In this document: one piece after another, positions 51,464-59,912 of the stretch | Numbering within the stretch: position 1 is the first letter of the stretch | Layout of the letters: the number at the start of each line of letters is the position of its first letter | Assembly (NCBI RefSeq): GCF_030815485.1 | Contig: NZ_JAUSWV010000002.1 | Location: 7,130,001-7,194,000 of the forward strand | Reading direction: 5' to 3' | Length of the DNA: 64,000 nucleotides | Origin: Streptomyces rishiriensis | GTDB taxonomy: Bacteria; Actinomycetota; Actinomycetes; Streptomycetales; Streptomycetaceae | The notes under the pieces: model-generated | The model's database searches: none | What the model was told of the DNA's origin: nothing | The model's input: only the letters and a program-made list of their open reading frames with translations | Translations under genes and position numbers: made by a program

Positions 51464-52366
51464 ATGATCGAAGCGCGGCGGCTCCACATCCTCCGTGCGG
51501 TGGCCGACCACCGCACGGTGACCGCGGCTGCCGCCGCGCTGTATCTCACCCCGTCCGCCGTCTCCCAGCAGCTGACGGCCCTGGAGCAGGAGACCGGCCA
51601 CCGGCTGGTCGAGCGCAGCGCCAAGGGCGTACGGCTCACCCCGGCCGGCGAGATCCTGCTCGGCCACACCAACGCCGTCCTGGCCCAGCTGGAGCGGGCC
51701 GAGGCGGAACTGGCCGCCTACAGCTCCGGAGCGGCCGGCACGGTGACGGTCGCCGCCTTCGCGACGGGGATCGCCCTGGTCGTGGCGCCCGCGGTGGCCC
51801 GGCTGGCCGGTACCGCCCCGGGGATCCGGATCCGCGTCCAGGACGCCGAGGGCGACGCCAGTCTGCCGATGGTGCTCGACCGGCAGGTCGACGTCGCGGT
51901 GGCCGTCGAGTACCGCGGCGCCCCGGCCGCCGACGATCCGAGGCTCGCGCACGTCTCGCTCTACGCCGAGCCCTTCGACGCCGTCGTCCCGGTCGGCCAC
52001 CGCCTCGCCGACGCCCCCGAGGTCCCGCTCGCCGAACTGGCCAAGGACCCCTGGATCGGCCCCTACCCGGGCAACCCCTGCCATGACGTGGTCGTTCTGG
52101 CCTGCGAGAACGCCGGGTTCCAGCCTCGTCTGGAGCACTCCTCGGACGACTTCCGCGCGGTTGTCGCGCTGGCCTCGGCCGGCGCGGGCGTGGCGCTCGT
52201 GCCGCGTTCGGCGCTGCGCGGCATGGATCTCACGGGGGTGGTCGTACGGCCCGTGGACGGAGTGGCGCCGACCCGGAGGGTGTTCGCGGCCGTCCGCCGG
52301 GGAGCGGAGGCGCATCCGCTGATCCGGCCGGTGCTGGAGGCGCTCGGCGAGGCCGCCCGGGTGTGA
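51464..52366 (+). CDS. LysR-family transcriptional regulator
   Basis: 300 residues. N-terminal winged helix: RRLHILRAVADHRTVTAAAAA, LYLTPSAVSQQLTALEQETG, VRLTPAGEILL. C-terminal substrate-binding domain of two Rossmann-like lobes, with a hinge near residue 165. ATG 51464 has no Shine-Dalgarno and a -10 hexamer 6 nt before it, so translation is likely leaderless. Same strand as tdh-kbl but separated by the repeat region; whether it controls that operon is unknown. Confidence 0.92.
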   Translation: MIEARRLHILRAVADHRTVTAAAAALYLTPSAVSQQLTALEQETGHRLVERSAKGVRLTPAGEILLGHTNAVLAQLERAEAELAAYSSGAAGTVTVAAFATGIALVVAPAVARLAGTAPGIRIRVQDAEGDASLPMVLDRQVDVAVAVEYRGAPAADDPRLAHVSLYAEPFDAVVPVGHRLADAPEVPLAELAKDPWIGPYPGNPCHDVVVLACENAGFQPRLEHSSDDFRAVVALASAGAGVALVPRSALRGMDLTGVVVRPVDGVAPTRRVFAAVRRGAEAHPLIRPVLEALGEAARV

Positions 52367-52384
52367 GCCTTCCGTAACCGTGCC

Positions 52385-52419
52385 GTCTCATATCCGGGAT
52401 ATCGTCCCTGATATGAGAC
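52385..52419 (+). promoter_or_regulatory. Operator/promoter of XRE-cupin regulator
   Basis: GTCTCATATC (52385-52394) and GATATGAGAC (52410-52419) are perfect 10-bp arms. Between them lies -10 TATCGT (52400-52405), 7 nt before ATG 52413, and an inner palindrome ATATCC-G-GGATAT (52390-52402). The dyad covers -10 and +1, so binding would block transcription. Confidence 0.65.
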
Positions 52420-53027
52420 ACGAGCCGGATGTGAGACACGGGACGAACGGAGCGGAGGCGGCCGGGTCGCCGGACCCCGTCGACGTGCGGATCGCCGGGC
52501 GGCTGGCCGCCTTGCGGGCCGAACGCGGTTGGTCGCTGGGGGAGTTGGCGGAACGCAGCGGGGTGAGCCGGTCCACGTTGTCGCGGGCCGAACGGGCCGA
52601 GACCAGTCCGACCGCCGCGCTGCTCAACCGGCTGTGCCATGTCTACGGGCGGACCATGTCCCGGCTGCTCAGCGAGGTGGAGGCGGAGCCCGCGCCGCTG
52701 GTGCGCGCCGCCGAGCAGTCCGTCTGGGAGGACCGGGCCTCCGGGTTCGTCCGGCGCTCCGTTTCGCCGCCGCACCCCGCGCTGCGCGGCGAACTGGTCG
52801 AGGGGCGGCTCGCCGTGGGCGCCGACATCGCCTACGACCTGCCGCCCGTGGCGGGCCTGGAACAGCACATCTGGGTGCTGGAGGGCGCCCTCGAGGTGAC
52901 GGCCGAGAACACCGCACACCACCTTGGTCCCGGGGACTGTCTGCGCCTGCGGGTGTGGGGGCCGACCCGGTTCCGGTGCGCGGGCGAGGAGGGCGTGCGG
53001 TACGTGCTGGCGGTGGTGCTGCCATGA
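52413..53027 (+). CDS. XRE-family regulator with cupin domain
   Basis: 204 residues from ATG 52413. In-frame GTG 52380 would translate the operator and is rejected. Helix-turn-helix at about residues 27-85 (IAGRLAALRAERGWSLGELA, RSGVSRSTLSRAERAETSPT), then a cupin (about 130-200: GLEQHIWVLEGALEVTAENT, LGPGDCLRLRVWGP). Probably leaderless and autoregulated through the dyad on its promoter. ATGA-coupled to a GNAT acetyltransferase, which may modify the compound the cupin senses (inference). Confidence 0.9.
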   Translation: MRHEPDVRHGTNGAEAAGSPDPVDVRIAGRLAALRAERGWSLGELAERSGVSRSTLSRAERAETSPTAALLNRLCHVYGRTMSRLLSEVEAEPAPLVRAAEQSVWEDRASGFVRRSVSPPHPALRGELVEGRLAVGADIAYDLPPVAGLEQHIWVLEGALEVTAENTAHHLGPGDCLRLRVWGPTRFRCAGEEGVRYVLAVVLP

Positions 53028-53545
53028 CCGTCACCCGACTCGACGCCCCCCTGCTGCGGGCCCGCGCGGGGGAGTTGGCCGACCTGCTGATCGACGCGGT
53101 GGACGACGGCGCCTCGCTCGGCTTCCTCGCCCCGCTGGCCCGGGCGGCGGCCGAGGCCTGGTGGAGGGAGCGCGCGGAGGGCGTGGCCGCCGGGCGGCTC
53201 GCGGTCTGGACGGCGGCGGACGGGGACCGTCTCGTCGGCACCGTCGGTCTGGCCTTTCCCGACAAGCCCAACAGCCGCCATCGCGCCGAGCTCGTCAAGC
53301 TGATCGTGCACCGGGACGCCCGCGGGAAGGGCCTCGGCCGCACCCTCCTGACCGCCGCCGAGGAGAGCGCGGCGGCGGCCGGCATCACCCTGCTGCACCT
53401 GGACACCGAGACCGACAGCCCCGCCGAGCACCTGTACTGCACCGCCGGGTGGACCAGGGCCGGGGTGATCCCGGACTACGCGGCCGACCCGGCCGGGACC
53501 CTGCGCCCGACCACCCTGTACTACAGACACATCGCCGCCGGGTGA
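53024..53545 (+). CDS. GNAT-family N-acetyltransferase
   Basis: 173 residues, ATG 53024 overlapping the regulator stop. Acetyl-CoA motif A: VKLIVHRDARGKGLGRTLL (R/Q-x-x-G-x-G/A as RGKGLG), followed by HLDTETDSPAEHLYCTAGW, where a Tyr acts as general acid in the family. Substrate unknown. Such XRE-cupin/GNAT pairs often detoxify small compounds (inference). Confidence 0.9.
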   Translation: MTVTRLDAPLLRARAGELADLLIDAVDDGASLGFLAPLARAAAEAWWRERAEGVAAGRLAVWTAADGDRLVGTVGLAFPDKPNSRHRAELVKLIVHRDARGKGLGRTLLTAAEESAAAAGITLLHLDTETDSPAEHLYCTAGWTRAGVIPDYAADPAGTLRPTTLYYRHIAAG

Positions 53546-53575
53546 CTGTCAGTGGCAGCGGCTACGGTGCGCAGC

Positions 53576-53935
53576 ATGCCGGACGCCGAAGACGTACGCC
53601 GTATCGCCCTGTCCCTGCCGGACACCACGGAGAAGATCTCGTGGAGCATGCCCACTTTCCGGGTCGCGGGGAAGATGTTCGCCACACTGCCCGAGGAGGA
53701 GACCTCCCTCGCCGTGCGCTGTCCCAAGGAGGAGCGCGACGAACTGGTGCTCGCCGAGCCCGGGAAGTTCTGGATCGCCGACCACGAAGCCCAGTTCGCC
53801 TGGGTGCGGGCCCGCCTCGCCGCCCTGGAGGACGAGGACGAGCTGCGCGACATCCTCGCCGACTCCTGGCGGCAGGCGGCCCCGACGCGGCTGCTCGAGG
53901 CGTACCCGGAACTGGGCGCCGGCCCGGGGGTCTGA
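53576..53935 (+). CDS. MmcQ/YjbR-family protein
   Basis: 119 residues from ATG 53576; GTG 53552 is open and would add 8 residues, with no clear ribosome site for either. Double-wing CyaY-like fold: EDVRRIALSLPDTTEKISWSM, TFRVAGKMFATL, AVRCPKEERDELV, FWIADHEAQFAWVRARL. The family may bind DNA; function unknown. The last gene before tRNA-Pro. Confidence 0.88.
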   Translation: MPDAEDVRRIALSLPDTTEKISWSMPTFRVAGKMFATLPEEETSLAVRCPKEERDELVLAEPGKFWIADHEAQFAWVRARLAALEDEDELRDILADSWRQAAPTRLLEAYPELGAGPGV

Positions 53936-54043
53936 CGGCTCCGGGCGGTCGGGGCACGGGAAACGGGTGCGCGACCATCGACCCGAGTGCGGTATGGTTT
54001 CCATGCGTGTTCGGCCAGGGGAAACCCCAGGTCAGGCAGGCAA

Positions 54044-54117
<74 letters not shown>

Positions 54118-54436
54118 CCGGCTTCATCGCAGGTCGGAAGGTCGTTTCCACGAAAGTGTGGAAGCGGCCTTCGTCGTTTCCCGCGCCGGGCCGGCCGATC
54201 CGCTCACCGAGACGGCGAGCCCGCAGCCGGCGCAGCCCCGCAGCTGCTCTGCCCCCTCCGGCCGGGCGGGAGCGAGAAGGACCGGTACGGCGCGCTGCCC
54301 GGGGCGGCGGCCTCGAGGACCTGGCGGATCGGCCCGGTCGCCCCGGACACGATCGTGCCCAGGGCCATGACACCGACGAGCGGGCCGCCCCGCCCTCGTC
54401 CGGCCCGGTGGGAGCGCCGGCCGACCCGCGGCGGGG
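54118..54436. other. Intergenic region after tRNA-Pro
   Basis: Holds the tRNA terminator (54137-54172) and about 260 bp with no supported gene. A 54-codon minus-strand frame (54204-54368) lacks a ribosome binding site and recognisable features. Confidence 0.5.
54137..54172 (+). terminator. tRNA-Pro terminator hairpin
   Basis: GAAGGTCGTTTCCAC (54137-54151) and GTGGAAGCGGCCTTC (54158-54172) form a 15-bp stem with two G-U pairs and loop GAAAGT, 20 nt after the tRNA, followed by GTCGTTTC. Confidence 0.8.
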
Positions 54437-54862
54437 TCAACGTCGGCCGCGTACCCGCTGCTCCCGAGGCGGGCTGATGAACTGCAGTTCCAGCGTGACC
54501 GGCGGCGCCGCGATGCCCGGGCCGCCCGCCGCCGCCCAGCTCAGGATCTCGTCCGTGCAGTCGTCGTCCATGGCGAAGCCCACCCAGGTGGCCCGGCCGC
54601 CGGCCCGGCGCCCGTCGGCCGAGGGCTGGACCACGATGACGTTGGCCCGGTCGCAGGGGCCGAGGCAGTCCGTCGTACGGACCTCGAAGGCGCCGGCCGA
54701 GTCGGCGGCGGCCGCCCGCAGCCGCTCCAGCTGCCAGCCGTGGTCGTAGCCGGGGTTTTTGCCGGCGTCGCCGCAGCAGCAGCCCCTGCACACCACCAGC
54801 GTGCAGGGACGACTGCGCGCGGCGCCCACCAGGGCGCGACGGCCGGACGGCGCGGGTGTCAC
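54437..54862 (-). CDS. (2Fe-2S) ferredoxin-domain protein
   Basis: 141 residues from GTG 54862, 2 nt after the NUDIX stop. Thioredoxin-like 2Fe-2S fold: VVCRGCCCGDAGKNPGYDH supplies the first Cys ligands and TTDCLGPCDRANVIVVQPS the second pair. Similar to the small ferredoxins found with complex I or cobalamin genes, here linked only to a NUDIX gene. Redox partner unknown. No good ribosome site; probably translated by coupling. Confidence 0.85.
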   Translation of the reverse strand: MTPAPSGRRALVGAARSRPCTLVVCRGCCCGDAGKNPGYDHGWQLERLRAAAADSAGAFEVRTTDCLGPCDRANVIVVQPSADGRRAGGRATWVGFAMDDDCTDEILSWAAAGGPGIAAPPVTLELQFISPPREQRVRGRR

Positions 54863-54864
54863 GC

Positions 54865-55404
54865 TCAGGAGGCCGAGAGGCCGACGTGGGCCAGCGCCTG
54901 CCGCAGCAGGAACCCGTGCCCGCCCGGCATCTCGCTCTGCACCGCGAGCGAGGCGGCCTCCTGCGGGCTGAACCACACCAGGTCGAGTGCGTCCTGGCGA
55001 GGACGGCAGTCGCCGGTCACCGGCACGATGTAGGCCAGCGACACCGCGTGCTGACGGGGGTCGTGGTACGGGGTGACGCCCTGCGTGGGGAAGTACTCCG
55101 CCACCGTGAACGGCTGGAGCGAGGTGGGCACCCGGGGCAGCGCCACCGGGCCCAGGTCCTTCTCCAGGTGGCGCAACAGGGCGTCCCGGACGCGCTCGTG
55201 GTGCAGAACCCGGCCGGAGACCAGCGTGCGGCTGACATTGCCGTCCGGTCCCATCCGCAGCAGCAGGCCGACGCTGGTGACTTCGCCGCTGTCGTCGACG
55301 CGCACGGGCACGGCCTCGACGTACAGGATCGGCATACGGGCGCGCGCCATCTCGAGCTCGTCGGAGCTCAGCCAACCCGGCGTGGTTTCGGTCAAGTCAG
55401 ACAT
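54865..55404 (-). CDS. NUDIX-like hydrolase (DUF4916-type)
   Basis: 179 residues from ATG 55404. Beta-rich Nudix fold with PILYVEAVPVRVDD, a Nudix-box region around SGRVLHHERVRDALLRHLEKDLG in place of the canonical G-x5-E-x7-REVxEExGxL (several consensus positions absent), and YHDPRQHAVSLAYIVPVTGDC. This matches the actinobacterial group I recall as DUF4916, whose catalytic box is degenerate; hydrolase activity is uncertain. Same transcript as the ferredoxin-domain gene. Confidence 0.85.
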   Translation of the reverse strand: MSDLTETTPGWLSSDELEMARARMPILYVEAVPVRVDDSGEVTSVGLLLRMGPDGNVSRTLVSGRVLHHERVRDALLRHLEKDLGPVALPRVPTSLQPFTVAEYFPTQGVTPYHDPRQHAVSLAYIVPVTGDCRPRQDALDLVWFSPQEAASLAVQSEMPGGHGFLLRQALAHVGLSAS

Positions 55405-55419
55405 TGCTTGATCATACTT

Positions 55420-56565
55420 TCAGTGTCCGTCGGGAAGCCGGTAGACCCGGCGGGCATTGTCCGCTCCGGCCCAGCGTGCCAGGCGCAGCGCGTCGGGCAG
55501 GCTCAGTTCGTCGGCGTCCACCCGGTCCTGGAGCAGATCTCCCAGTCCCCTGCGGAACGCCAGCGCGCCGAGCCCGTAGAACTCCGCCACACCATAGGCG
55601 TCCGAGCTGTAGAGCAGTTTGCGGAACGGTGTGATCTCCAACGCCTCCTCCAGCACCGCCCGCGCTCGTGGGGGACCCACATGATGCAGCGTGAGCCCCA
55701 CGTCCAGGTAGACCTGCTCGAACACCGCGGCCAGATAGGCGGCTTGGCGCTGGTAGGGCCAGCAGTGCAGGAGCATCACCGGGATCGTGCCCGCCGTCAG
55801 GTGCAGCCAGTCCGTGAGACGGCTCGGGTCCACCCGGTGCAGCCGGATGTCGTTGTCGCCGAAGCCGGTGTGCAGTTGCAGGGGGAGCCCCAGGTCGACG
55901 GCCGTCCACAGCAGGTGCCGGACCAGCACCGGGTCCGCCAGCCGTCCGCCGTCCGCCCTCCAGCGCCGTGCGGCCCGGGTGACCTCGGCGTCCGTGGGCC
56001 GGGCCGGGTCGAGGTCGAAGCCGGTCCGGTAGGCGGCCACCGACTTGACCGCCACCACCCCCGGCCGCCGTACCGCGTCCAGGGCGGCGGCCCGGAACGC
56101 GTCGGCGTACCCGTCGGGCTCGACGCCCCGCGCGGCCACGTCCTCCGCGACGGCCTCCAGCCGGACGACCTCGTGGGCGACCGCCGGTCGGCGGGCACCG
56201 GCAGCCCCGGCCAGCTCGGCGGGCGTCGTGACGCGGTGCGGGGCGAACCCGGTGTCGACACAGAACACGCCGGTCCGGGCGGCGGTGAGGAACCGCCGGT
56301 TCACCTCCCGCGGGCCCAGCTCGGCCCGCCGGGCCAGGTAGACGTCGGCCGGGGCGTGCCGCTCCAGATCGAGCAGCGGCGCGCAGTGGCGGCGTACGGC
56401 CACCCCGGCGGGAGTGTCGAAGGGCGAGACGCCGGGCCATCGGTCGCCCTCGGTGAGCAGCGCCTCGAAGGCCGGCCGGTCCAGCGGGTCGAGGACGACA
56501 CCGTGGCAGTGATGGTCCACCAGGTCCAGCTCGGCGAGGGCCTCGTGGACCGGTCCGCCGGTCAT
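55420..56565 (-). CDS. Amidohydrolase paired with glutamine-synthetase-like gene (FluG N-half-like)
   Basis: 381 residues from ATG 56565, one base after the GS-like stop. Amidohydrolase_2 barrel: metal site DHHCHGVV at the N-terminus, QLHTGFGDNDI, LLHCWPYQR, YLDVGLT and SSDAYGVAEF (Asp). In fungi FluG is one protein with an amidohydrolase N-half and glutamine-synthetase-I C-half; here the same two parts are separate adjacent genes. The likely chemistry is making and breaking a gamma-glutamyl amide or related bond; substrate unknown. Confidence 0.9.
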   Translation of the reverse strand: MTGGPVHEALAELDLVDHHCHGVVLDPLDRPAFEALLTEGDRWPGVSPFDTPAGVAVRRHCAPLLDLERHAPADVYLARRAELGPREVNRRFLTAARTGVFCVDTGFAPHRVTTPAELAGAAGARRPAVAHEVVRLEAVAEDVAARGVEPDGYADAFRAAALDAVRRPGVVAVKSVAAYRTGFDLDPARPTDAEVTRAARRWRADGGRLADPVLVRHLLWTAVDLGLPLQLHTGFGDNDIRLHRVDPSRLTDWLHLTAGTIPVMLLHCWPYQRQAAYLAAVFEQVYLDVGLTLHHVGPPRARAVLEEALEITPFRKLLYSSDAYGVAEFYGLGALAFRRGLGDLLQDRVDADELSLPDALRLARWAGADNARRVYRLPDGH

Positions 56566-56566
56566 G

Positions 56567-57970
56567 TCAGTACTTCCAGCGGTAGGCCGCGGCCACCCGC
56601 TCGTCGTCGAGCCCGTCGACGGCGTCGATCTCGCCCTGCCGTACGGCGCTCACCGCGTCGGCGAGGACCGGGCCGAGCGCGGTCCGCAGCACCTCGTCCC
56701 GGCGGAACTCGGCGAGGGACCCGGCGAGCGAGGCCGGCAGCCGGCGCACGCCCCGGGCGGCGGCCTCCACGGCGCCGAGCCGGGCCGGATCCCCTTCCGT
56801 CTCCTCGGGCAGGACGGCGCCGGTCGCGAGCCCGGCCAGCCCGGCGGCGATCACACAGCCGAGGGCGAGGTACGGGTTGGCGGCCAGATCGACCGGCTTG
56901 ACCTCAAGATTCGCCTGCTCCGCGCGCCGCCCCGCCGTGCCGCGCACCAGACGCAGCGCGCACTCGCGGGTCTCCAGGCCCCAGGCGGTGAACACCCCGG
57001 CCCACTGCGACGGCTTGAGGCGCAGACGGCTCGCCGGGCTGGGCGCGGTCACCGCCGTGAGGGCCGGAAGCCGGGCCAGCACTCCGGCCGTGAACGCCTC
57101 CGCCTCGGCCGTCATGCCGTGCCGCCGCGCCCCGCCCGCGTGCAGGTTCGTGCCGTCGCGCCAGGCGGAGAGATGGATGTGCCCGCCGTTGCCGACCCCT
57201 TCCGCCACGACGGCGGGGGAGAAGGACACCCGCAGGCCGTGGCGCCGGGCCAGCGCGCGGATCGTCTGGCGGACGAGGACGCTGCGGTCGGCCGCCGCCA
57301 CCGGGTCGAGCGCGCCCACGGAGATCTCGAACTGGCCGGGCGCGTACTCCGGGTGGAGCTGGTCGACGTCCACGCCCTGCGCCGCGCACGCGGCCAGCAG
57401 TTCGGCGGTGTACTCGCTCAGCTCGACCTGCCGGGTCGCGCCGTACGCCGGTCCCGTGGCCGCCGGGACGAACTCCCCCTCGGGCGCCGAGTCGAGGCCT
57501 ACCGACCACTCGATCTCGATGCCCGCCTTGAAGGCGAGACCGTGTCCGCGGGCCGCGTCCGCGACGACGCGGCGCAGGAAGGTGCGGGAGCAGCCGGGGT
57601 GCCGCTCCCCGTCCTGGGTGACGCGGTCGACCGGCGCCCAGGCCCAGCCGGGCTGCGCGGCGAGGGCCACCAGCCGGTCGAGGTCCGGGTACAGACGCAG
57701 ATCGCCGTCGGGGGAGCCCAGCACGTCGGTCGCGACGATGTGGTCGTTCGCCAGGAAGGTGTCGAACACCGGCGACATCCCGACGCCCCAGGCCGCCGCC
57801 GAGGCCAGCCCGGCCGTGGGGATCGTCTTCACCCGGCCGATGCCCGCCGTGTCGACATAGGCCAGGACGATCCCGTGGACGCCTCTCGCCGCCAGTTCGC
57901 CGCCGAGCGCGTCGGCACGCTCGACCTCTCCGGGGCGCCCGCCGGGGACGGGATCGGCAAGGGTGGTCAT
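56567..57970 (-). CDS. Glutamine synthetase family protein (GlnA-like ligase)
   Basis: 467 residues from ATG 57970 after GGAGG. GS beta-grasp (HGIVLAYVDTAGIGRVKTIP) and catalytic domain: GIEIEWSVG, QFEISVGALDPV, GVGNGGHIHLSAW, ETRECALRLVRG, NLEVKPVDLAANPYLALG. No adenylylation Tyr loop like GlnA1. The paralogues GlnA2-A4 of Streptomyces glutamylate polyamines or ethanolamine, so a gamma-glutamyl-amine ligase is likely; pairing with the amidohydrolase fits a FluG-like unit. Confidence 0.92.
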   Translation of the reverse strand: MTTLADPVPGGRPGEVERADALGGELAARGVHGIVLAYVDTAGIGRVKTIPTAGLASAAAWGVGMSPVFDTFLANDHIVATDVLGSPDGDLRLYPDLDRLVALAAQPGWAWAPVDRVTQDGERHPGCSRTFLRRVVADAARGHGLAFKAGIEIEWSVGLDSAPEGEFVPAATGPAYGATRQVELSEYTAELLAACAAQGVDVDQLHPEYAPGQFEISVGALDPVAAADRSVLVRQTIRALARRHGLRVSFSPAVVAEGVGNGGHIHLSAWRDGTNLHAGGARRHGMTAEAEAFTAGVLARLPALTAVTAPSPASRLRLKPSQWAGVFTAWGLETRECALRLVRGTAGRRAEQANLEVKPVDLAANPYLALGCVIAAGLAGLATGAVLPEETEGDPARLGAVEAAARGVRRLPASLAGSLAEFRRDEVLRTALGPVLADAVSAVRQGEIDAVDGLDDERVAAAYRWKY

Positions 57971-58013
57971 ACGTCCTCCACGGTCGGTACGTCCGTCGCG
58001 TGCCGTACGTGCG

Positions 58014-58805
58014 TCAGGGTTTCACGGCCACCGCGCCGTACTGCGGCACCACCGCGAGGGAGTCGGCCTCGCCGCGCCAGCGCGAGCAGGACACGAGGCC
58101 GGGCTCCAGCAGCTCCAGGCCCTCGAAGAAGGCGGCGATCTCGGCGCCGCCGCGGGCGGTGATCGGCGGGGTGGCGTTCTCGTTCCAGAACTTCATCGCC
58201 GGGATCTGGCCCTCGCCGCCCACCTCGCTGTCGTGGGTCGGGTGCGTCAGCACGAGGTAGCTGCCGGAGGGGACGTCGGCCATGACCTTGCGGACGATGT
58301 CCCGGGCCGCCTCGAAGTCCAGGACGAAGTTCAGGATGCCCAGCATCATCACCGCGACCGGGCGGGTGAAGTCCAGGGTGCCCGCCGCGCGTTCGAGGAT
58401 CTGGGCCGGGTCGTGCACATCGGCGTCGATGTAGTCGGTGACGCCCTCGGCGGTGCCGGTCAGCAGCGTCCGGGCGTGCGCCAGCACGATGGGGTCGTTG
58501 TCGACGTACACGATCCGCGACCCGGGCGCCACGCGCTGCGCGATCTCGTGGGTGTTGTCGGCCGTCGGCAGTCCGGTGCCGACGTCGAGGAACTGCCGTA
58601 CCCCCCGCTCCTCGGCGAGGAACCGCACCGTCTGGCCCAGGAACCAGCGGTCCGCCCGCGCGATCTCCCGGATCAGCGGGAACATCCCGGCGACGTGCTC
58701 GCCCACCCGCTGGTCGACCTCGTAGTTGTCCTTGCCGCCGATCCAGTAGTTCCACACCCGCGCGTTGTGCGCGACGCTGGTGTCCAGCCGTGCCGACCCG
58801 CTCAC
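58014..58805 (-). CDS. SAM-dependent methyltransferase (PF04672/DUF574-type)
   Basis: 263 residues from GTG 58805 after AAGGGGCGG. Family hallmarks: DTSVAHNARVWNYWIGGKDN near the N-terminus, SAM motif I VRQFLDVGTGLPTADNTHE, motif with Asp YVDNDPIVLAHA, DADVHDP and RPVAVMMLGILNFV. Streptomyces have many paralogues with unknown substrates. Divergent from the HAD phosphatase gene. Confidence 0.93.
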   Translation of the reverse strand: MSGSARLDTSVAHNARVWNYWIGGKDNYEVDQRVGEHVAGMFPLIREIARADRWFLGQTVRFLAEERGVRQFLDVGTGLPTADNTHEIAQRVAPGSRIVYVDNDPIVLAHARTLLTGTAEGVTDYIDADVHDPAQILERAAGTLDFTRPVAVMMLGILNFVLDFEAARDIVRKVMADVPSGSYLVLTHPTHDSEVGGEGQIPAMKFWNENATPPITARGGAEIAAFFEGLELLEPGLVSCSRWRGEADSLAVVPQYGAVAVKP

Positions 58806-58926
58806 CCGACCGCCCCTTCTCACGTCCTGCCCGTGTCACGGGCCTGCGTCCGCCATTGTGCCGCCGGATGATCACCGTTGTCCCCGGTAGGGTGAAAATC
58901 CGGTGATCCCGTACAGGAAGCAGGCC

Positions 58927-59775
58927 ATGCCCTACTCGCACGCCCCCCGCCCGACCGCGTCCCCGGCGGGTCCCGTCGACATCCGGCTGGTCGTCACCGA
59001 CATGGACGGCACGCTGCTCGACGACGACAAGAAGGTGCCCGAGGGGCTGTGGGAGACGCTGGCCCGGCTGCGGGAGCGCGGGGTGCTGTTCACCCCGGCG
59101 AGCGGACGCCAGTACGCCACCCTGGCCGCGGAGTTCGCCGAGGTCGCCGAGGGGATGGTGTTCATAGCGGAGAACGGCACCTATGTGGTGCGCGACGGCG
59201 AGGAACTGAGCTCCGATCCGCTGGCGCCGGGAGTGGTCGCGCGAGTGAGGGAGACCGTACGGGGCCTCACGGCCGACGGCGCCGACGTGGGCGCCGTCGT
59301 CTGCGGGAAGCGGTCCGCGTACGTCGAGCGGGCCGACGAGGCGTTCCTGGCCGAGGTGGGCCGCTACTACGTGCGCCACCGGGTCGTCGAGGACGTCACC
59401 GCCGTCGACGACGACATCATCAAGGTCGCCCTCTTCGACTTCGGGTCCGCCGAGCGGACCACCGCCCCGGCCCTCGCCCCGTTCGCGCGGACCCACCAGG
59501 TCGTCGTCTCCGGCGAGCACTGGGTCGACGTCATGAACCGCACCGCGAACAAGGGTGCCGCGCTGCGCGCCCTCCAGCGGGAGCTGGGCATCACGCCCGC
59601 GCAGACCATGGTGTTCGGCGACTACCTCAACGACCTGGAGATGCTGGACGCCGCCGACTGGTCGTTCGCCATGGCCAACGCCCACCCGGAGGTTGTCCGC
59701 CGGGCCCGCCACCTCGCGCCCTCCAACAACGACAACGGTGTGCTGCGCACCGTCACACGCCTGCTCGACCTCTGA
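58927..59775 (+). CDS. HAD-superfamily hydrolase (Cof-type)
   Basis: 282 residues from ATG 58927 after AGGAAG; GTG 58903 would add 8 residues. Motif I VVTDMDGTLLDDD with nucleophile Asp, motif II Thr/Ser in FTPASGRQY, motif III Lys in NRTANKGAALRAL, motif IV VFGDYLNDLEML. Type IIB cap as in Cof/YbiV sugar phosphatases. Acts on small phosphorylated metabolites in the cytoplasm. Confidence 0.93.
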   Translation: MPYSHAPRPTASPAGPVDIRLVVTDMDGTLLDDDKKVPEGLWETLARLRERGVLFTPASGRQYATLAAEFAEVAEGMVFIAENGTYVVRDGEELSSDPLAPGVVARVRETVRGLTADGADVGAVVCGKRSAYVERADEAFLAEVGRYYVRHRVVEDVTAVDDDIIKVALFDFGSAERTTAPALAPFARTHQVVVSGEHWVDVMNRTANKGAALRALQRELGITPAQTMVFGDYLNDLEMLDAADWSFAMANAHPEVVRRARHLAPSNNDNGVLRTVTRLLDL

Positions 59776-59912
59776 TCGCCGGACGGTCCCGGGCCACCGG
59801 CCGGGCCGCACGTGCACGTGCCCGTGCCGTCGGCATTTGGGGCTCCTCGACCGCTCGACCGATCGCGCCCGTCGGCTGCGGTCGGCGGCACCGCTCTCCT
59901 AGGCTGCACGGT

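Noticed and set aside
49703..52315. 870-codon minus-strand open frame across tdh, kbl, the repeats and LysR
   Set aside because: Antisense to real genes; only the repeat region gives it periodic AQAAS-like text, and there is no start signal.
54204..54368. 54-codon frame with a hydrophobic stretch after tRNA-Pro
   Set aside because: No ribosome site, not coupled to a gene, hydrophobic run too short for a confident membrane helix.
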